From positions 930,001-994,000 of the forward strand of contig NZ_NEVQ01000013.1 in the NCBI RefSeq assembly GCF_002261185.1: DNA of 64,000 bases. Direction: 5' to 3'. Positions 7,235-16,440 of this stretch are shown piece by piece. The notes under the pieces are model-generated. The model saw only the letters and a list, made by a program, of their open reading frames with translations. It was not told the DNA's origin and searched no databases. Numbering within the stretch: position 1 is the stretch's first letter; each line of letters begins with the position of its first letter. Source of the DNA: Bordetella genomosp. 4 (GTDB lineage Bacteria > Pseudomonadota > Gammaproteobacteria > Burkholderiales > Burkholderiaceae_B). The position numbers and the translations under genes were made by a program.

Positions 7235-8701
7235 TCAAACCGGCAACGCTGCCATGATTTGCGCCACCGACGCCGTCAGGCGTTTACCGTATGGCACATG
7301 CAGGAACTCGTTCGGACCGTGTGCGTTGGAACGCGGCCCCAACACGCCGCAGACCATGAACTGGGCTCTGGGAAAACCCTCTTGCAGCAGACTCATCAGA
7401 GGAATCGTGCCCCCCTGCCCAATATAGCCGCACGGTGCGTCGTAATACTGGCGCGACGCCGCATCCAGTGCCTGGGTGAGCCAGGCTTCGGACTCGGGAG
7501 CATTCCAGCCCGTAGCGCCATGCTGGGCATCGAAAATGACTTTCGCGTTATAGGGCGAATCCGCCTCGAGCAACTGCTTGATCTCATCCGACGCCGCAGC
7601 GGCATCCACCAGGGGCGGCAAACGGAGCGACAGTTTGAACGACGTGCGCGGACGCAGCACGTTCCCAGCGCTCATCAGCGGCGGCAGCCCCTCGGCACCG
7701 GTCACAGACAGCGTCGGCCGCCACGTGCGGTTCAGCAAGGCTTCTTCCGGCTCGGTCGTCATCGGCAATACGAAACTGCCGTCGGCGCCACAGCTCCAGG
7801 GGAAACGGCGCCAGACTTCGTCGCCCAGGATACGGGCAGTTTCCTTGACCTGCTCGCGGCGGGCGGTCGGGATCTCGCAGTGCAGACTCTGCGGCAACAA
7901 GCGGCCAGTGGCGCTGTCCTCCAGGCGATCCAGCAAATGACGCAGGATACGGAAACTCGACGGCACGACACCGCTCGAATCGCCCGAGTGCACGCCTTCG
8001 TCCAGCACCTGGACCTCGAGCGTACCGGCCACCATCCCGCGCAGCGACGTGGTCATCCACAACTGGTCATAGTTGCCAGCCCCGGAATCCAGACAGACCA
8101 CCAGCGCCACATTCCCCAAGCGATCCCGCAGCGCATCGACATAAGGCAGCAAGTCGTAGCTGCCCGATTCCTCACAGGTCTCTACGATGCCCACACAGCG
8201 AGGGCGCGGAATGCCCTGCGCATCGAGCGCCATGATGGCCGTGACCGACGCATAGATCGCATAACCATCATCGGCGCCGCCACGGCCGTACAGCTTGCCA
8301 TCCTCGTATTTAGGGGTCCACGGGCCTAAATCCGAACGCCAGCCCGAAAACTCAGGCTGTTTGTCCAGGTGGCCATACAACAGTACGGTATCCCCATTGT
8401 CGGCACGCGTCGCGGGCGCATCGAAAAAGATCACAGGCGTACGCCCGGGCAAGCGCACGACCTCCAGCTTCAGGCCGGCAACCTTGCGCGACTCGACCCA
8501 CTGCGCCGCATCGCGCACGACGCGCTCAATGTAAGCATTTTTTTCCCAATCCGCGTCAAATGCCGGGCTCTTGGCGGGGACGGCGATATAGTCGGTCAGG
8601 GCCGGGATGATTTCATCGTCCCATTGGCGGTCCACAAACGCCTGCAGGGCGTCGGGGTCTAAGGTAGGCGGCAAAGCGTCGTCGGGAATGCGAGCGTTCA
8701 T
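7235..8701 (-). CDS. M20 family metallopeptidase (dipeptidase/carboxypeptidase-like)
   Basis: A 488-residue zinc hydrolase. Metal ligands and catalytic residues are recognisable: LLYGHLDKQP (about residues 128-137), GRGGADDGY, the general-base pair in ETCEESGS, the aspartate of VCLDSGAG and the late histidine of NEFLHVPYG. A dimerisation or lid domain lies between roughly residues 230 and 360. The length fits the M20 peptidases near 460-490 residues that cleave dipeptides or acylated amino acids. There is no signal peptide, so it is cytosolic. It is transcribed divergently from the LysR gene at 8889, which may control it. The substrate is unknown. Confidence 0.9.
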   Translation of the reverse strand: MNARIPDDALPPTLDPDALQAFVDRQWDDEIIPALTDYIAVPAKSPAFDADWEKNAYIERVVRDAAQWVESRKVAGLKLEVVRLPGRTPVIFFDAPATRADNGDTVLLYGHLDKQPEFSGWRSDLGPWTPKYEDGKLYGRGGADDGYAIYASVTAIMALDAQGIPRPRCVGIVETCEESGSYDLLPYVDALRDRLGNVALVVCLDSGAGNYDQLWMTTSLRGMVAGTLEVQVLDEGVHSGDSSGVVPSSFRILRHLLDRLEDSATGRLLPQSLHCEIPTARREQVKETARILGDEVWRRFPWSCGADGSFVLPMTTEPEEALLNRTWRPTLSVTGAEGLPPLMSAGNVLRPRTSFKLSLRLPPLVDAAAASDEIKQLLEADSPYNAKVIFDAQHGATGWNAPESEAWLTQALDAASRQYYDAPCGYIGQGGTIPLMSLLQEGFPRAQFMVCGVLGPRSNAHGPNEFLHVPYGKRLTASVAQIMAALPV

Positions 8702-8794
8702 GGCGCAGATCCTGTACGAAAAAAGGGGTAAACCTGGATTTTATGCTATCGCATATCATTAGCAACGATGTGAACGCCCGGATTCCAAGTCCCT

Positions 8795-8810
8795 CCATAG
8801 CGAGCTATGG
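8795..8810. promoter_or_regulatory. Palindrome in the M20/LysR divergent promoter region
   Basis: CCATAGC-GA-GCTATGG is centred in the 187-bp gap between the divergent M20 peptidase and LysR genes. It contains ATAG-N4-CTAT, a dyad of the size LysR-type regulators often bind. It is a candidate operator only; it could also be a small hairpin. Confidence 0.4.
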
Positions 8811-8888
8811 TGCATATCCCGGGTTGCTGCCGACAAGCGCTTGCAGTGCAATAACTACAATCCGAGCCTAACAGCCAGTACTCCTTTA

Positions 8889-9809
8889 ATGTCGAAAAAA
8901 TTCCCTCCCATGAATCCTCTGCGTGCGTTCTACGTCGTAGCGCGCACCAAGAGCTTGACCAAAGCGGCAAAAGAGCTTCATGTCGGCCAATCGGCCATCA
9001 GCAAGCAACTGGATGTACTGGAAAAATATCTGGGCGTGAAGCTGTTCCGCCGTGAACAGCGCGGAATCAGCCTGACTCATATCGGGCAGGAATACGCCGA
9101 TCGCATTATTCCGGCGTTTGAGCAGATCTCCGGGGCGACCGACAGCCTCTTGGAGCACGGCAATGACAACAAAATCCGGGTACGTACCTACACGACCTTT
9201 GCCGCGAAATGGTTGATCCCCAGGCTCGAAGATTTTCACAAACAGCACCCGGACCTGTCGGTATTGATCACCAACTCTGTACACAACACAGACTTTGAAA
9301 AGGATCACATCGACTTCAGTATCCAGCTTGGAACGGGAGAGCAGGCCGATACCGTAGCCGACCGCTTGTTCGACGACATCATCGAGCCGGTATGCAGCCG
9401 CGAATTTTTGCAAAAGCATGCACCGGAAGCGCTCTACCCCCAAGCGTTATTGCGCACACGATTACTGGTTTCACACTATCGGCCCAAAGGCGAATGGGCC
9501 ATGTGGGCTCAGGCGTGCGCGTACTCGTCGGAAATTTCCGATACGCCGCAAATGAACTTCAGCAGCTCGGTGCTGACCTGGCAAGCGGCCATGGACGGTT
9601 TAGGAATAGCCATAGGCCAAAAAGCCCTGATACTCGAAGACCTCCAGGAGGGAAAACTGATCACGCCGTTCAATCAACCCGTCAGAACCGGCCTTTCTTT
9701 TTATCTGCTACGGCCCAAAGTTCGACGCGAATCCCGGAAAACCGCCCTGTTCAGAGACTGGATCCTCGCGCAGGCGGCGACGACCCAGTCCTTGCTGCCG
9801 GATTGTTAA
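8889..9809 (+). CDS. LysR-family transcriptional regulator (GcvA-like)
   Basis: A regulator of about 306 residues from the ATG at 8889. The N-terminal winged helix-turn-helix (PLRAFYVVARTKSLTKAAKELHVGQSAISKQL) is followed by a linker helix and a substrate-binding domain to the end. The pattern resembles the GcvA-like group. A longer frame from 8841 adds residues not typical of the family and an internal ATG at 8910 is also possible; none has a convincing ribosome binding site. It is divergent from the M20 peptidase gene, which is its most likely target. It overlaps the stop of the convergent HIBADH-like gene by 4 bp. Confidence 0.88.
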   Translation: MSKKFPPMNPLRAFYVVARTKSLTKAAKELHVGQSAISKQLDVLEKYLGVKLFRREQRGISLTHIGQEYADRIIPAFEQISGATDSLLEHGNDNKIRVRTYTTFAAKWLIPRLEDFHKQHPDLSVLITNSVHNTDFEKDHIDFSIQLGTGEQADTVADRLFDDIIEPVCSREFLQKHAPEALYPQALLRTRLLVSHYRPKGEWAMWAQACAYSSEISDTPQMNFSSSVLTWQAAMDGLGIAIGQKALILEDLQEGKLITPFNQPVRTGLSFYLLRPKVRRESRKTALFRDWILAQAATTQSLLPDC

Positions 9810-10696
9810 AGGCTGTCTGCGGAGTTCAACGACATCATCTTGTACATGACGGGGTAGTAGTTGTCTGCATAGCCGACATCGATCGCCTGCTGCAACTTTC
9901 TGGCCGTCACTGCCGTGAGCTCATTATCAACCTCCACAGAAGCAGATAGCCCCAGAGCCAATTTCAGGTCTTTGAGCGCATAGGATGCCGAGAACATTTT
10001 CTCCGGGAACGTGTCTTTGGCCAGATAATCGGCACCGGTGAGCTTCAAGGCAAACGAAGCCGCGGACCCCAGCCCCAGGACCTGGCTCAACAAGTCTTTT
10101 GAAACTCCCGAGCGTTCCGATATCGCAAACGCGGCGGCTAATGCATGCACCGTATTGATCAAGACCATATTGTTCATGGCCTTGACCACCTGCCCTGCGC
10201 CTGTCGGACCACAGAGCAGAACATCGCTGCCCATACAGTCGAGATAGGGTTTCACCTGATCGAATTGATCTTGCCGGGCGCCGACGGTGATCAACAGCGT
10301 CCCGCTTTTTGCGGCGGCACGGCTTCTCGCCACCGGTGCATCGATCAGGCTGACGCCACGCTCCTGCAGTGTGGAGGCTAGCGCGCGAACACGCTCGACC
10401 TCGCTGGTGCTCATGTCGACAATCGTCTTCAAGGACCCGGCGTTCGCCAACAGCCCCTGTTCTCCGAGGCAGACCTGCTCCACTTCGTTAATCGAAGGCA
10501 GCGATAGAAACACTGTATCCGCTCTGCTGGCTATTTCGGCGATATTGCTTGCGATGACGCCATAGGAGGACAAGGCATAAACATTTTGCATGTCCAGATC
10601 AGTGGCCAACACCTCGCACCCCGACTTCTGCGCGAGGTTCATACACATTCCGCCACCCATCGCGCCCAAGCCAATGAACCCCAGGGTAGTCTTCAT
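9806..10696 (-). CDS. NAD(P)-dependent oxidoreductase, 3-hydroxyisobutyrate dehydrogenase family
   Basis: A 296-residue enzyme starting MKTTLGFIGLGAMGGGM, with the Rossmann glycine motif at residues 8-15. The substrate motif DAPVARSRAAAKSGT lies near residues 120-135, and the catalytic lysine is probably in GQVVKAMNNM (near residue 170). The start codon overlaps the stop of the upstream aldehyde dehydrogenase as ATGA, indicating translational coupling. A longer frame is open upstream but is simply the shadow of that gene. It reduces or oxidises a beta-hydroxy acid/semialdehyde pair, the natural partner of the coupled dehydrogenase. Confidence 0.88.
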   Translation of the reverse strand: MKTTLGFIGLGAMGGGMCMNLAQKSGCEVLATDLDMQNVYALSSYGVIASNIAEIASRADTVFLSLPSINEVEQVCLGEQGLLANAGSLKTIVDMSTSEVERVRALASTLQERGVSLIDAPVARSRAAAKSGTLLITVGARQDQFDQVKPYLDCMGSDVLLCGPTGAGQVVKAMNNMVLINTVHALAAAFAISERSGVSKDLLSQVLGLGSAASFALKLTGADYLAKDTFPEKMFSASYALKDLKLALGLSASVEVDNELTAVTARKLQQAIDVGYADNYYPVMYKMMSLNSADSL

Positions 10697-12123
10697 ACCA
10701 GTCCCCCTTGACGCACGCACTTCACGCGCAGGAATTCCCGCAGGCCTTCGATTCCTCCTTCGGAGCCCAAGCCACTGTCCTTGTAGCCGCCGAATGGCGT
10801 TTCGGGCAGGGATGCCTGCAGCTCGTTGATGCAAACGACCCCGCTTTGGATTTCGTTAGCGAATCGATGAGCCAACCTCATATTCTCAGTGAATGCGTAC
10901 GCAGCCAAACCAAATGGCAAGGCATTCGCTTCCGCGATCGCCTCGTCTGCGGTTTCTACCGGGATCAGCAATGCCACGGGGCCGAAAGGCTCGATTCTGC
11001 AGACGTCCGCCTTTCTGTCGTGAATGGCCAGTACCGTCGGCTGGTAGAAATAGCCAGGCCCCTCGATGGCTTTACCGCCCGCCAGCAGTTTGGCGCCCGA
11101 CTCCACCGCGTTATTGACCAAGCGATCAATCGCATCGCGCCGCCGTTTGTTTTTCAACGGGCCCATCGTCGAGTCAGGATCAAACGGATTCTTTACCTGC
11201 AGGCTATTGGCGTGCTTGACAAACTGTTCGCAGAATTTGTCGTAGATTTCCTTTTGAATGAGAAATCTCGTGGGTGACGTACATACCTGGCCCGCGTTGC
11301 GGAATTTCGTCGCTACGCAGGTCTTGGCGACCTTCTCGATATCCACATCTTTCCAGATCACCACGGGCGCGTGTCCGCCAAGCTCCAGCGTCGCTTTTTT
11401 CATGTGCAACGCTGCCTTGGCACCGAGCTGCTTGCCCACGTCGGTGCCGCCCGTGAACGTAATCATGGAGACCGATGGCGATGTGCAAAGCTGATCGGCA
11501 ATGAAAGCAGGATCGCCAAACACCATGTTCACCGTACCAGCAGGCAGGCCCGCCCGCTCGATGGCCTGCGCAATCAACAGCGCAACCCCGATTGTTTCTT
11601 CGGAGGGTTTCAGCACAATGGTGCAGCCGGCCGCAAGCGCGGCGCTGATCTTGCGTGCAGGCGTGATGGCTGGCGCGTTCCATCCCGAGAACGCGCCCAC
11701 CACGCCATAAGGCTCTAATTGCACCAACTGTTGTATGCCGGGCGCCCGGGCGGGAATCAGCCTGCCGTACAAGCGGCGCGCCTCTTCCGCCGACCACTCA
11801 AACATTTCGGCGGCGGTGTCCACTTCCTTCTGCGCCTCGGACAGCGGTTTTCCCAGTTCGGCCGAGATCTGGCGAGCCAGATTGTCTCGATCACGACGCA
11901 TCTCGTTTGCCACATTGCGCAGCAATTCCGACCGCCGCGTTACCCCGGTTCTGCGCCATGCATCAAAAGCCCCCTGTGCGCAGGCGATGGCTTGTTCCAC
12001 GTCGTCTTTAGACGCGCCACGATATCGTCCCAGTTCCTGCCCGGTTCCCGGTGAGACAACGGTCAACTCTGCCTTGTCAGTGCCGTCACGAAACGTGCCA
12101 CCAATATATTGTGAATATTGCAT
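10693..12123 (-). CDS. Aldehyde dehydrogenase family protein (semialdehyde type)
   Basis: A 476-residue NAD(P)-dependent aldehyde dehydrogenase. It has the cofactor region GVVGAFSGWNAPAITPARK, the general-base Glu in LELGGHAP (about residue 250) and the nucleophilic Cys in GQVCTSPTRF (about residue 283). The ATG at 12123 is preferred over an upstream TTG at 12147, because GGAG lies 8 bases before it. It starts 17 bp after the Bug gene's stop and overlaps the downstream HIBADH-like gene, so the three form one operon (receptor, aldehyde dehydrogenase, hydroxyacid dehydrogenase). GWNAP replaces the more common PWNFP. The substrate is unknown. Confidence 0.88.
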   Translation of the reverse strand: MQYSQYIGGTFRDGTDKAELTVVSPGTGQELGRYRGASKDDVEQAIACAQGAFDAWRRTGVTRRSELLRNVANEMRRDRDNLARQISAELGKPLSEAQKEVDTAAEMFEWSAEEARRLYGRLIPARAPGIQQLVQLEPYGVVGAFSGWNAPAITPARKISAALAAGCTIVLKPSEETIGVALLIAQAIERAGLPAGTVNMVFGDPAFIADQLCTSPSVSMITFTGGTDVGKQLGAKAALHMKKATLELGGHAPVVIWKDVDIEKVAKTCVATKFRNAGQVCTSPTRFLIQKEIYDKFCEQFVKHANSLQVKNPFDPDSTMGPLKNKRRRDAIDRLVNNAVESGAKLLAGGKAIEGPGYFYQPTVLAIHDRKADVCRIEPFGPVALLIPVETADEAIAEANALPFGLAAYAFTENMRLAHRFANEIQSGVVCINELQASLPETPFGGYKDSGLGSEGGIEGLREFLRVKCVRQGGLV

Positions 12124-12139
12124 GCTGTAGGCTCCGAGA

Positions 12140-13129
12140 TTACTCAATCACTATGTTCGCTTTTTTAATGATGCTTTCCCAACGGGCCGACTGGTCCTTG
12201 ATGCGCTGCCTGAATTCATCCGGGGTGCCGGAAAAAGGATACTGGTCCAGTTTGAGAAGCTGAGCCTTGACCTCTGGATCAGACAGCACCTCGTTGACTG
12301 CGGTATTCAACGTGGTCACGACTTCTTGCGGCAAACCGGCTGGGCCCATCAGGCCATTCCATGGTTCGGCTTCGAATCCCGGGACTTTTTTCTGCCCGAT
12401 GATTTCGATATTCGGCGCGCCTTTATCGGGGGATGAACTCGCCGACGCCAGAATCCGCAACTTGCCTGCTTCGGCCTGCGGCAGCGCGACGATCCCCGCC
12501 AGCAATGCGTAATCGATCCGCCCTGCAATCAGGTCGGGAACCGCCGCCGAATCGCCCTTGTACGGCGCGTGCAAGGCGTTGATCTTCGTCTCATCTTTCA
12601 GCCACTCGCCGGCCAGATGATTGACGGCCCCGGTTCCTGCGGAGGCGTAGCTCAGTTGATTGTTCTTGTCGCGGCCATAGGCGATCAGATCGTCAAAGGT
12701 CTTGAATTTCGAGTCCGCCGGCACCACCAGATAGTACGGATAGCTTGCGACCAGCGCGATGGACGTGAAGTCTTTCAGCGCGTCATACTGGATGCCCTTC
12801 TGAACATACGGAACGATGGACAGTGTGCTGCTGCTGCCGAGCATCAATGTATAACCGTCCGGCTTGGCTTTTTTCAAAAGATTGGCCGCGACGACGCCGC
12901 TGGCTCCGACTTTGTTTTCGACGACAAACGTCTGCCCGAGCTTTTGGCTGAGTTTATCTGCCAACAGACGTCCGACCATATCGGTGGGCCCGCCGGCAGA
13001 AAAACCAATGTAGAGCGTGACGGGCTTTTCCGGATACGCGGCAGCATGAACGATAGACGCCATGCTGAGCGCAGCGGCACCTGCGCAAGCAGCAGCAAAG
13101 CCGAGTATGGAACGGCGATTGATGACCAC
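12140..13129 (-). CDS. Bug-family tripartite tricarboxylate transporter substrate-binding protein
   Basis: A periplasmic receptor with a twin-arginine-like N-terminus (INRRSILGFAAAC) and a cleavage region near AAAYPEKP, followed by the Bug motifs ENKVGASG and KPDGYTLM. The chosen start is GTG 13129, because AGGAG lies 6 bases upstream; an ATG at 13147 is in frame, 18 bp upstream, without a ribosome binding site. The product from GTG is 329 residues, normal for the family. It is the first gene of an operon with the aldehyde dehydrogenase and HIBADH-like genes. No TctAB membrane genes are nearby. The ligand is probably a carboxylate degraded by the two enzymes. Confidence 0.88.
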   Translation of the reverse strand: MVINRRSILGFAAACAGAAALSMASIVHAAAYPEKPVTLYIGFSAGGPTDMVGRLLADKLSQKLGQTFVVENKVGASGVVAANLLKKAKPDGYTLMLGSSSTLSIVPYVQKGIQYDALKDFTSIALVASYPYYLVVPADSKFKTFDDLIAYGRDKNNQLSYASAGTGAVNHLAGEWLKDETKINALHAPYKGDSAAVPDLIAGRIDYALLAGIVALPQAEAGKLRILASASSSPDKGAPNIEIIGQKKVPGFEAEPWNGLMGPAGLPQEVVTTLNTAVNEVLSDPEVKAQLLKLDQYPFSGTPDEFRQRIKDQSARWESIIKKANIVIE

Positions 13130-13395
13130 GAAAGTCTCCTGACTCATTGTTGATTTATTGACGAGACGCACCCTCGTTTCGGTGTAATTTCGCCGCAGTC
13201 TATCAATCAAGCGCTAAGGGCTGCGCTCACTTTTCGTCTGCCAAATATGCCTTTTTGGACTATCAGCGGCCCGCTCTCTCGAAGGCCTGTTGCGCTGCAC
13301 GATTGATATTCCATAAACGACTATCAAGGGGACAAAAAGTCCCGGCAGGGTGCGATGGAACGTCGATACACTTTGCGCGTTCAATAGGAGGCAAC
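13130..13395. promoter_or_regulatory. Divergent promoter region between two catabolic operons
   Basis: A 266-bp region separates the Bug-led (-) operon from the HIBADH-led (+) operon. It must hold both promoters, but no regulator gene is adjacent and no clear sigma-70 boxes or dyad operator were identified by eye. Confidence 0.4.
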
Positions 13396-14289
13396 ATGAA
13401 TATAGGGTTTGTCGGCTTGGGCAGAATGGGATTCTCGTTAGCACGTTCATTGGTCAACAAAGGCGAAAAAGTCTGCGTTTTTGACCTGAATGAGGACGCC
13501 GCGAAAAAGCTGGAAGCGCAAGGCGCCCAGCGCGCCCGCACCGTGGCCGACCTGTGCAAGCAATCTGACGTCGTGTTTACGATGCTGCCAGGGCCGAAGC
13601 AAGTAAAAGAAGTGGCGCTGGGCGCAGAAGGAATCATCAATAACATCCCCCGTGGCGCGATATATATCGATATGAGCACCGTCGACGTGGATACGGTCGA
13701 CATGCTTTCGCAGGCGTTCACAGCAAAGGGAATCGCATTCGGTGACGCGCCAGTCGGCAGGTTGGCCATGCACGCAGACACGGGAGAGTCCCTCTTCATG
13801 CTCGGCATTGACAGCCAACATCTCCCACAAGTCGAACCCGTGCTGTACAAGATGGGCACCACTGTCTATCACTGCGGCGCCGCGGGCACAGGCACCCGCA
13901 CCAAGCTCATCAATAACATGATGGTCCTGTGCTATTGCCAGATCAACTCCGAGGCCCTGGTCCTGGCGCAGTCGTTGGGACTGGACCTGAACAATACGTT
14001 CAATGTGCTGACCAGCACCACCGCCAGCAACGGCCAGTTGAAACAAAAATGGCCCGAGAAAGTATTGAAAGGCGATCTCTCGCCCGGCTTTGATCTAGCG
14101 CTGGGCTACAAAGACATTTCCTTGGCCTCCAATGCGGGCGCATCGAGCCAGATCGCGCTGCCGGTGTGCGACACCACCAAGAACATTTTCCGCATGGCGC
14201 TCGCGGCAGGAAAGGCGGGCCAGGATACTTCATGCCTCACTGATTTCTGGGCCGAAGTCAACAACTGCGCCAAACCGCGGTTGAGTTAA
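13396..14289 (+). CDS. NAD(P)-dependent oxidoreductase, 3-hydroxyisobutyrate dehydrogenase family
   Basis: A 297-residue third paralogue of the beta-hydroxyacid dehydrogenase family. It begins MNIGFVGLGRMGFS with the Rossmann motif. The substrate loop DAPVGRLAMHADTGE replaces the more usual GGxxGA arrangement, and the catalytic lysine is probably in TRTKLINNMM (near residue 170). The start at 13396 follows a strong AGGAGG. The longer open frame to 13255 is not supported. It leads an operon with an ABC receptor, lactonase-like hydrolase, SCP2-like protein and alpha/beta hydrolase, suggesting a hydroxy-acid intermediate in that pathway. Confidence 0.87.
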   Translation: MNIGFVGLGRMGFSLARSLVNKGEKVCVFDLNEDAAKKLEAQGAQRARTVADLCKQSDVVFTMLPGPKQVKEVALGAEGIINNIPRGAIYIDMSTVDVDTVDMLSQAFTAKGIAFGDAPVGRLAMHADTGESLFMLGIDSQHLPQVEPVLYKMGTTVYHCGAAGTGTRTKLINNMMVLCYCQINSEALVLAQSLGLDLNNTFNVLTSTTASNGQLKQKWPEKVLKGDLSPGFDLALGYKDISLASNAGASSQIALPVCDTTKNIFRMALAAGKAGQDTSCLTDFWAEVNNCAKPRLS

Positions 14290-14375
14290 TTACCGCCAAA
14301 CACCAAAACAATAAGCATAAAACTTTTATAGCGCGAACCGTACCGGGTCTCGCGCTCACACGGAGGAGACAACAC

Positions 14376-15590
14376 ATGCGTGTTAACAAACGACTTCCTT
14401 TAGCCAGCCTGCTCGTCGTATTAGGGGCTGCGTCCGCCGCGGCGTCCGCGGCGATTTCCGACGATGCCGTGAAAATCGCCGTCCTCACGGATCTCTCGGG
14501 CGCCTACTCGGGCAACGTGGGGCCCGGCTCAGTGCTCGCCACCAAGCTGGCTATCGCCGAGTTCGGTGGGAAAGTGCTGGGGAAACCGATCGAACTGGTC
14601 GTTGCCGACCATATGAATAAAGTCGATATCGGCTCGGCCAAGGCCCGGGAATGGCTGGATCAAGACAAGGTGGATGTCATCACCGAATTGGGCAACAGCG
14701 CCGTCGCGTTAGCCGTGATGAACATCGCGGAGCAAAAACAACGCATGACGATGGTGACCGGAGCCGGTGCAACCCGAATCACCAGCGAAGAATGCAAGCC
14801 CACCAATGTGCAATGGGTATACGACACCTATGCCCTGGCAAAGGTGGGCACGATGCCGCTGGTCGAATCGGGCACAAAGAACTGGTATTTCATCACCGCC
14901 GATTATGCATTTGGCCACTCATTGGAAAATGACGGTTCCCGCTTTATCAAGGAGGCCGGCGGCAAGGTCTTAGGCTCGTCCAGATATCCGTTCCCAGGCT
15001 CTGATTTTGCGTCTTATCTGCTTTCCGCCCAATCCAGCGGCGCCCAGGGCGTCGCTTTGGCAAGCGCGGGCGCGGATCTGCAAAACGAAATCAAACAGGC
15101 CAACGAATTCGGGCTGACAGAATCGCAGAAAATCGTCGCCATGCTGATGAGCATCACCGACGTTCACGGTGTGGGGCTGGATGCAGCCAAAAACATGAAC
15201 TTCGCCGAGACCTTCTATTGGAACCTCGACGACGAATCACGTACATTTTCCCGGAAGTTCTATAAAGAATTCGGAAAAATGCCAACAGCACTGCAAGCGG
15301 GCCAGTACTCGGCCGTTCTGAACTATTTACGAGCAGTCGAAAAGTCAGGCAGCGATAACGTGGCAGACGTCATGAAAACCCTGCAGGATATGCCCATCCA
15401 CGACGCCTTTGCCAGAAACGCCCGGCTCAGAAAAGACGGCAAACTGCTGCATGATCTGTATCTCGTTTCAGTCAAGTCTCCTGCGGACTCCAAAGAACCC
15501 TGGGATTACTACAACGTCGTAAAAACAGTCAGTGGCGATCAGGCTTTCATGCCACTCTCTGAAAGCAAATGTCCTTTGCTCAAGAACTGA
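14376..15590 (+). CDS. ABC transporter substrate-binding protein (LivK/type I periplasmic fold, orphan)
   Basis: A 404-residue periplasmic receptor with a signal peptide (about residues 1-26, ending ASAAIS) and the opening VKIAVLTDLSGAYSGNVGPGS of the branched-chain-amino-acid/aromatic binding family (Peripla_BP_6 type). No permease or ATPase gene is adjacent, although a complete Liv system with its own receptor starts at 17882 and could in principle be shared. A good GGAGGAG ribosome binding site precedes the ATG. It sits between a HIBADH-like gene and a lactonase-like hydrolase gene, so the ligand may be an aromatic or lactone-type compound. That link is inferred from context. Confidence 0.9.
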   Translation: MRVNKRLPLASLLVVLGAASAAASAAISDDAVKIAVLTDLSGAYSGNVGPGSVLATKLAIAEFGGKVLGKPIELVVADHMNKVDIGSAKAREWLDQDKVDVITELGNSAVALAVMNIAEQKQRMTMVTGAGATRITSEECKPTNVQWVYDTYALAKVGTMPLVESGTKNWYFITADYAFGHSLENDGSRFIKEAGGKVLGSSRYPFPGSDFASYLLSAQSSGAQGVALASAGADLQNEIKQANEFGLTESQKIVAMLMSITDVHGVGLDAAKNMNFAETFYWNLDDESRTFSRKFYKEFGKMPTALQAGQYSAVLNYLRAVEKSGSDNVADVMKTLQDMPIHDAFARNARLRKDGKLLHDLYLVSVKSPADSKEPWDYYNVVKTVSGDQAFMPLSESKCPLLKN

Positions 15591-15602
15591 GATCCGGCCT
15601 CC

Positions 15603-16382
15603 ATGTACGAAGTCTTTGCAATTCGGTATGCCACCGTCGCGCGCCGAGCCGCGGATAATTTTTTGGTTCATGACTTCCACGAAGGAAACATGGACCTGGA
15701 TTTCTATTTCTGGCTCATTCGGGGAGAAAATCGAAATATCCTCGTTGACTCAGGATTCAGCGCCTGCTCGGCAGCAGCACGGAATAGATCATTCCTGCTG
15801 CATCCCGATACCGCGTTGGCGCGACTCGGCCTGCGACCGCAAGACATCGACAGCCTGATCATCACGCACCTGCACTACGATCATGCCGGCAATGTGGACG
15901 CCTACCCCTGCGCCCAAGTCCATATTCAAGACGCTGAAATGCAGTACGCGACGGGCCGCTATATGTGCTACAACGCGCTGCGCCATTTCTTTTCGGTCGA
16001 CGACGTGGCGACAGTCCTCAAACGTGTCTACGAAGGACGCGTGACCTTTCACGACGGTGATGCGCAAATTGCTCATGGCGTCGAGGTATACCGAATCGGG
16101 GGCCATACGCCCGGCCTGCAGATTGTGCGCGTCATGACACGGCGAGGATGGATCGTGCTGGCCTCGGACGCCATGCATTACTACCGAAATTTTCACGACG
16201 AGAACCCGTTTCCGGCCATCGTGCACGTGGACAAGATGCTGGATGGCTACAAGCGGATTTCAACGCTGGCCGTCGAAGATACGCACATCATCCCCGGCCA
16301 CGATCCCCTCGTCGCCAAACAATATCCGGCCATGGGCGGCGACGGCAGCGAGATTTACTGTCTGCACCTGAATCCGGGCTAG
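15603..16382 (+). CDS. Metallo-beta-lactamase-fold hydrolase, N-acyl homoserine lactonase-like
   Basis: A 259-residue binuclear zinc hydrolase. The HxHxDH motif reads HLHYDHAGN (about residues 91-99), with a further metal histidine in GGHTPG, the bridging Asp in LASDAMHYY and a final His in IPGHDP, so the metal site is complete. Overall it resembles the AiiA/AttM-like lactonase branch, whose members open homoserine lactones or other lactones. It begins 12 bp after the ABC receptor stop. Because it lies in a catabolic operon rather than near quorum-sensing genes, its substrate may be a pathway lactone rather than a signal molecule. Confidence 0.85.
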   Translation: MYEVFAIRYATVARRAADNFLVHDFHEGNMDLDFYFWLIRGENRNILVDSGFSACSAAARNRSFLLHPDTALARLGLRPQDIDSLIITHLHYDHAGNVDAYPCAQVHIQDAEMQYATGRYMCYNALRHFFSVDDVATVLKRVYEGRVTFHDGDAQIAHGVEVYRIGGHTPGLQIVRVMTRRGWIVLASDAMHYYRNFHDENPFPAIVHVDKMLDGYKRISTLAVEDTHIIPGHDPLVAKQYPAMGGDGSEIYCLHLNPG

Positions 16383-16440
16383 TACGCCGCAGGTGGCGCC
16401 ATACAGAGATTCTCGAACAGAATCCATGAGGAGAACAACG

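Noticed and set aside
15603-16382. Quorum-quenching lactonase as a signalling gene
   Set aside because: The fold is compatible, but there is no LuxI/LuxR gene nearby and it lies in a catabolic operon, so a signal role is not supported.
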